Assembly (NCBI RefSeq): GCF_000002235.5
Contig: NW_022145594.1
Span: forward strand, 16,618,501-16,682,500
DNA from: Strongylocentrotus purpuratus
Lineage: Eukaryota > Echinodermata > Echinoidea > Camarodonta > Strongylocentrotidae
Length of the DNA: 64,000 bases
Reading direction: 5' to 3'
Each line of letters begins with the position of its first letter. Position 1 is the stretch's first letter. The notes below the pieces were generated by a model. That model did no database searches. It worked only from the letters and a program-made list of their open reading frames with translations, and was not told the origin of the DNA. The position numbers and the translations under genes were made by a program. This document shows, piece by piece, positions 60,027 through 64,000 of the stretch.

Positions 60027-60740
60027 TCATTACCGGTCAAGATGAGTTTCCTGTTGAAGTGATACCAGGCAGTGATGTCATGCTATAAAGGAAAGATCTG
60101 TCCACAACGTATGAAGACGCAGGCAACATTATAGTACAGCAAGCGATTCGAATTGATGTTAATGAGAAGAGGTATGTTAGGGTCCTGGTGGATGACACAG
60201 ACGTGTACGTACTACTTTTGCATCAATATCTTCATGACAGACTTATAAAACGCCAATGAACATGGAGCCGCCCATCAAAGAGCGAACTGTTATTGATATT
60301 CTTGCCACTGTAGACAAGTTAGGGGATATCATTCCATCGATGATGGCAGGACATGCATTGACGGGATGCGACACTGTTGGGGCATACTTTGGCATTGGAA
60401 AGGGTGAAATGCTGAAAGTGATGAAGCAGAAGATTCGACTCCTTTTGGACTCAGTTGGCAATGTTGGTGCAGCATGGTCATATGTCATCACGCAATCTAC
60501 TCGATTCTTTGCTTCATGTTATGAACAGTCAACAACAAGCTCAATGTCAAAGGCTCGTATCAATGTGTGGCTATATATCAAGGGTACGAAGAACCTTGCC
60601 CCACTACCTCAAACTACTGAAGCGTTTTTGTAGAAAATGTTCAGAGAGCTTATCTGCAAAATGTGTGTGGAAGCACACCGTACAGTCACGACCTCACTTT
60701 GAACACATTTGCTGTGAACATTTTTGCAAAATTAAGTGTT
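60027..60740 (+). pseudogene. Transposon-associated protein, second part, PIN/FEN-like
   Basis: VITGQDEFPVEVIPG, RYVRVLVDDTDVYVLLLHQY, then (after a one-base shift near 60253) KERTVIDILATVDKLGDIIP and HALTGCDTVGAYFGIGKGEM. DDTDV and GCDTV...GIGKG recall the acidic centre and helix-turn motif (SGCDY..GIG) of FEN/XPG/Asteroid-type PIN nucleases. Inference: a nuclease-like accessory protein of the transposon. A TAA at about 60096 and a shift near 60632 (EAF/ENVQRAYLQNVCGST) break it. It continues the segment at 56190-56710. Confidence 0.5.
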
Positions 60741-60950
60741 AAATGACACCGTCTCAGCATGGAATATTTTAGGGTTCCCAACACTTTAGACGGCCTTTAA
60801 ACGAATTTTTTAAGATTGTGAAGCAAACTTATAACCAGATATAGTCCTGTGTACGTATAGATAGTTCGTATTTTTTAGGTTCATATACAAGAATCTATTA
60901 CCTCAAAATACAAATCTAGTTTCTTAACGCTGTCACTAAAAGCGGGCATT
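60741..60950. other. Transposon interior, no gene
   Basis: AT-rich DNA between the end of the pseudogene and the right inverted repeat. Confidence 0.4.
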
Positions 60951-62399
60951 TATCACCATTTAGCACCTATATATGGGACATGGGCATGAAATTCAAGCGT
61001 GTTTTCTCCGATTATAAAATCGGAGATTATAAAATTACAAAAAAATAACAACTGTGCGGCACAATCTTTCTTCACTATATCCAATGTATCTGACTCATGA
61101 CATATGGTAATGTCATTATTTTGAACTATGCAAGTTAACGAGTCTATAGAGGGCGCCATTCCGAATTATGCAAATTTACATGTCAATTGTGATCATACAA
61201 CATTGCAATTTTTATTTAGTGATGATCCTAGAAAAAAATTAAGATATTTGACTGTCATTTTATGTAGACAAATGCTGTAAACACTTTTTAAATCAATAAT
61301 TTTGGTTAAAAGGGGGATTTTGGCGGCCATTTTGTGTGACGTCACATATCTCAAATTGCTCAATGCTGACTGAGTGTCAGCAATCGAATTCTTCAAATTG
61401 ATGGTCTAAGGAACTATAATCCGAAGAAAAAAACTATAGACCCTAAAACAAGGTATATCGAGATGGCTGCCGGACTAAGTGGGGAAAACACTGCGGACAG
61501 CGGCATCCGTTCTTTGTCAAGGTCTCCCCTGTCACGCTCTCAGTATGTCGAAAGCATACAATAAGTAATTATGTGAAGGGATATACGTGTATGTGCTAAT
61601 GATTTGTATTGGCCACGTGCTTTGCCCTCTAAATCGATGGAAGGAAAAAATTAAAAGATATATAAGGGAGCTAAATCTGACAGCTGCACCCCGCGAGATG
61701 CACTAACAGTGAGCAAAGGAGGCCGGAGACGGAGAATTCGGGCAACCAAGGCCTGTTCATTTAGGGGTAATAGTTCATCGAGGAGTAGGAGTAGGAGTAG
61801 TAGTATTAGTAGTAGTAGTAGTAGGCTATACTCTGCGAGCAAAGAAAGTGGACTCTCTTTATTGTTCAAAATTGTCGTATAAAGCGTTGATAAACTATGA
61901 TAAAATATATATCAAATAAAATTGAAAGTAAACATAACACTCCCCCAACATTAGTCAAGATCAAGTCTTCAATGCTAATGAACATGTATATCCTTAAGAT
62001 ATTCTTGTTAAACGATGCATACGAAGAATGATAAACAGTGAGGAGGATTGAGCTCTGGATGTCAATTGTAGTTTCAGGACTGCATGGTTCTTGACAAGCA
62101 TGCCTCTCGATCCTTTCGAGTTTCTCGTCATCGAGATGTTGTGCGTAGTTTTTTTGTTGTTATTTTCATTGTTCAAATTTGACACGATGAGATGGAAATG
62201 CTCATCAAAACATTTAATTGGTCAGATGCTCCATTTTCGCAATTTTCTTTCAGAGGCCCATTTATTGTTAAATGGCTATACTCAATCATGCGGGAATGGT
62301 ATGATTCCAATTGCATATCATCTTAATGAGGATTGATTTATGTTTATCTTAATATATGAATGATACATTTACATTAGATATTTATTTAAATATTTAATT

Positions 62400-62503
62400 A
62401 TACACACTAAGAAATAAAGGTGCAACTGGGATGCAGATTTGCATCCGCCTACGAGTATTTGGCAGATGGTGCTGTTATTGCACCCTTATTCCTAGGTGTG
62501 TAA
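62400..62503. mobile_element. Tiny fold-back MITE, about 104 bases
   Basis: TACACACTAAGAAATAAAGG TGCAAC at the left is complementary to GTTATTGCACCCTTATTCCT AGGTGTGTA at the right, with TA at both edges. Confidence 0.65.
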
Positions 62504-63323
62504 CTAGTATCCACTTTCTTTATTAGCTGAGCGTACATAGTATTAGTATCACGATAACATATCCATTATCTGTGTTAACTCTCGTGGAAATAAAAATACA
62601 ATGCGAACGTAAATGAAATGGCAAAGGCTGCACAAGAAAAATAGATAAGGAACATGAGTCCAAATAAGGGCCATTTTATCCTGTCAAACATTGCTAAAAA
62701 GGTATAATTCAAACTTCGATATGAAACTATCTAGTGATGATGTAGTTCTCAACTCAAAGTAGTTCCACAGAAAGGGTGCTGCTACAGGTCAATGACATGA
62801 ATATTACCCTCGACTCGTGGGCCGTCAATCTCGTCTAATGATTCAGGATATTAATCATTAATCATTCAAACTACCTATTGTAGATTCAAACTATATAGTG
62901 ATTGATTTTAAATGCTACATATGAATACTGTTAAATGTTACCAATACTGTTTGAATGAATGATTGTAACAAATGAATTATAATGTTATGTAATGAAGCTC
63001 ATGTATACATGTAAACATGCACAATTCAGCATTTTGGCTGCGAGGCATTGTTTTTTAATAAAACCATTATTGAAATGAATTGAATTGAATAATACGCAAC
63101 CCTTACTAATCACCAATCTCTTATCATTCGGATGACGGTAGGTTCGGAGAAAAAAATTAATATTGCTCACTCACTTTGTATATTGAAGATATGTTTTTAT
63201 ATATTTGTTTTCCTATTGTTCTACCTGATATCAAATTAAGCCTCTAACACCATTCCATTAATTAAATATGCACTCACAGTATCATTGGAAGAGCTCTAGC
63301 AAAAGACCAATTAACCAACATAG

Positions 63324-63444
63324 GGGCTCGAATTCACAAAGGAGGTTTGTCGACAAACCAAGGTTTGTAAAAACGCGTCGAAACGCGTCGTATGACGCAC
63401 ATAAACCTCGGTTTGTCGACAAACCTCCTTTGTGAATTCGGGCC
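63324..63444. mobile_element. Harbinger MITE, 120 bases, almost a perfect palindrome
   Basis: GGGGCTCGAATTCACAAAGG and AGGTTTGTCGACAAACC on the left face GGTTTGTCGACAAACCTCCT and TTGTGAATTCGGGCC on the right. The centre is AAACGCGTCGAAACGCGTCG. The ends equal the termini of the Harbinger element at 51-5724, which supports trans-mobilisation by that family. Confidence 0.85.
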
Positions 63445-63574
63445 TGTATGTGTAGATATATTTTAAACTAAAGCCGGTCAATGCACATATTCACTACAAG
63501 GTGAACAGCGCCATCTATCAAAGCTATAAGTTCAATTGTACACAGGAAGGTCAATGCTGTACCAAATAGACCAG

Positions 63575-64000
63575 TTCACGGTTATGGGGCTTTCACATAT
63601 ACACTCTGGGGCCCGTACGGCGAGTAAAAACAGACATTTTGGGAATTTTCGGCCGGTGTCCGGCCGGCTACCGTAAAGATCCTACGGGCGCCGGGACAGT
63701 TTTTGAAGCCGTACGGGCGCCGTGGTGCTGAGTCGGCTGCTCCCAATTCTCCCGGCGTTTTTATCTGATCGTTAGGTCGTAGAGAGCCCGTGAAGTGCCC
63801 GCAGGGCACCTTACGGGTCCCGTGCGGGCTCCGGACGGTGTCCGGACGGGCCCCTCACGATTTTTGGGGATCAATTCTCATGAAAAATCTTTACGGGAAC
63901 CTTGAGATGCGGATTTCAGAGGACACATAGTTCAGTGCACCGCACGGGACCCGGCCGGGCGCCTTAAGGACCCCGGCCGGTCCCCGGCAGGGCACCTTGA
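63575..64000. repeat. GC-rich inverted-word repeat, runs off the window end
   Basis: GC content jumps sharply. ACGGGCGCCG, CCGGCCGG, TCCGGACGG and CAGGGCACCTTA recur in both orientations. The start, GGGGCTTTCACATATACACT, looks like a transposon edge. The 75-codon frame here is probably a by-product. Confidence 0.5.

Larger units (their letters stand above)
55594..61479. mobile_element. 5.9-kb DNA transposon with about 500-base diverged inverted repeats
   Basis: The left end TTAGTCCGGCAGCCA is matched by TGGCTGCCGGACTAA at the right. The mirrored ends continue for about 500 bases: ACCTTGTTTTAGGGTCTATA, GATTGCTGACACTC, TGACGTCA, CAAAATGGCCGCCAAA, and TAGCGCCCTCTATA on the left all have complements at 60950-61470. 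Plus-strand pseudogene pieces lie at 56190-56710 and 60027-60740, separated by two minus-strand LINEs. I could not assign a superfamily; there is no visible DDE transposase, and the target duplication is unclear (TTA or TAA at the edges). Confidence 0.75.
61555..63570 (+). mobile_element. Repeat block A3 (fifth A copy), interrupted by MITEs
   Basis: NRWKEKIKRYIRELNLTAAP at 61630-61690 matches the LINE tail MREINLTAAHKRKQ of A2'. ACATATCCATTATCTGTGTT and CTCGTGGAAATAAAAATACA follow at 62565, then AATGATTCAGGAT, then ACAGCGCCATCTATCAAA at 63506. About 750 bases with a (TAG)n run (61785-61825) are inserted after 61760. Other insertions are at 62400-62503 and 63324-63444. Confidence 0.65.

Noticed and set aside
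1..64000. CRISPR array, bacterial operon, phage or plasmid features
   Set aside because: The window has introns, SINEs, LINEs and MITEs, no dense ORFs, no ribosome binding sites and no regularly spaced direct repeats with unique spacers.

Overview
This is eukaryotic nuclear DNA, AT-rich, with spliced genes in which nearly all visible introns are phase 1. It is packed with DNA transposons, fold-back MITEs, tRNA-derived SINEs and decayed LINEs. The repeat style (CTAGATCT arrays, two SINE types with a shared tail, very long G/C runs beside hAT-like ends, Harbinger MITEs) and an immunoglobulin-type gene next to a gene with phosphotyrosine motifs point to a marine invertebrate deuterostome. An echinoderm, perhaps a sea urchin, is my best guess. 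This rests on composition and recall, not on a search. There is no bacterial or organellar content.

Layout. 0.05-5.7 kb is a decayed Harbinger-type transposon with a broken HARBI1-like transposase. 7.8-10.9 kb (+) holds the 3' exons of a single-pass membrane protein whose tail carries ITIM-like, YxxM and YxN motifs. 12.6-55.3 kb is a mosaic of long repeat blocks mirrored around about 34-37 kb. The left side reads D1-SINE-A1-B-D2-SINE-A2-C and the right side reads C'-A2'-SINE'-D2'-(4.4 kb of mostly unmatched DNA)-B'-A1'. The centre (28.7-39.5 kb) holds a complete five-exon gene on the minus strand for a protein with two Ig-like domains and two hydrophobic segments (32.7-34.9 kb), a GC-rich fold-back at its 5' end, a 1-kb TIR element and a 5'-truncated LINE. 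The 4.4-kb stretch in the right arm carries a probable small secreted-protein gene (48.5-49.8 kb, minus). 55.6-61.5 kb is a 5.9-kb DNA transposon with long diverged inverted repeats. Its pseudogenised ORF looks like a PIN/FEN-like nuclease and is split by two LINEs. 61.5-63.6 kb is another A-type repeat, and the window ends in a GC-rich repeat.

Three host-type genes are supported: the tyrosine-motif receptor (5' part not found), the Ig/two-TM protein (complete model, 333 aa) and the small secreted protein (model 103 aa, last exon least certain). The first two look like cell-surface recognition or signalling molecules. Any joint function is inference. Exon models come from reading frames, splice consensus and phase agreement only; no transcript or homology search was available. 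Repeat-block edges are approximate.
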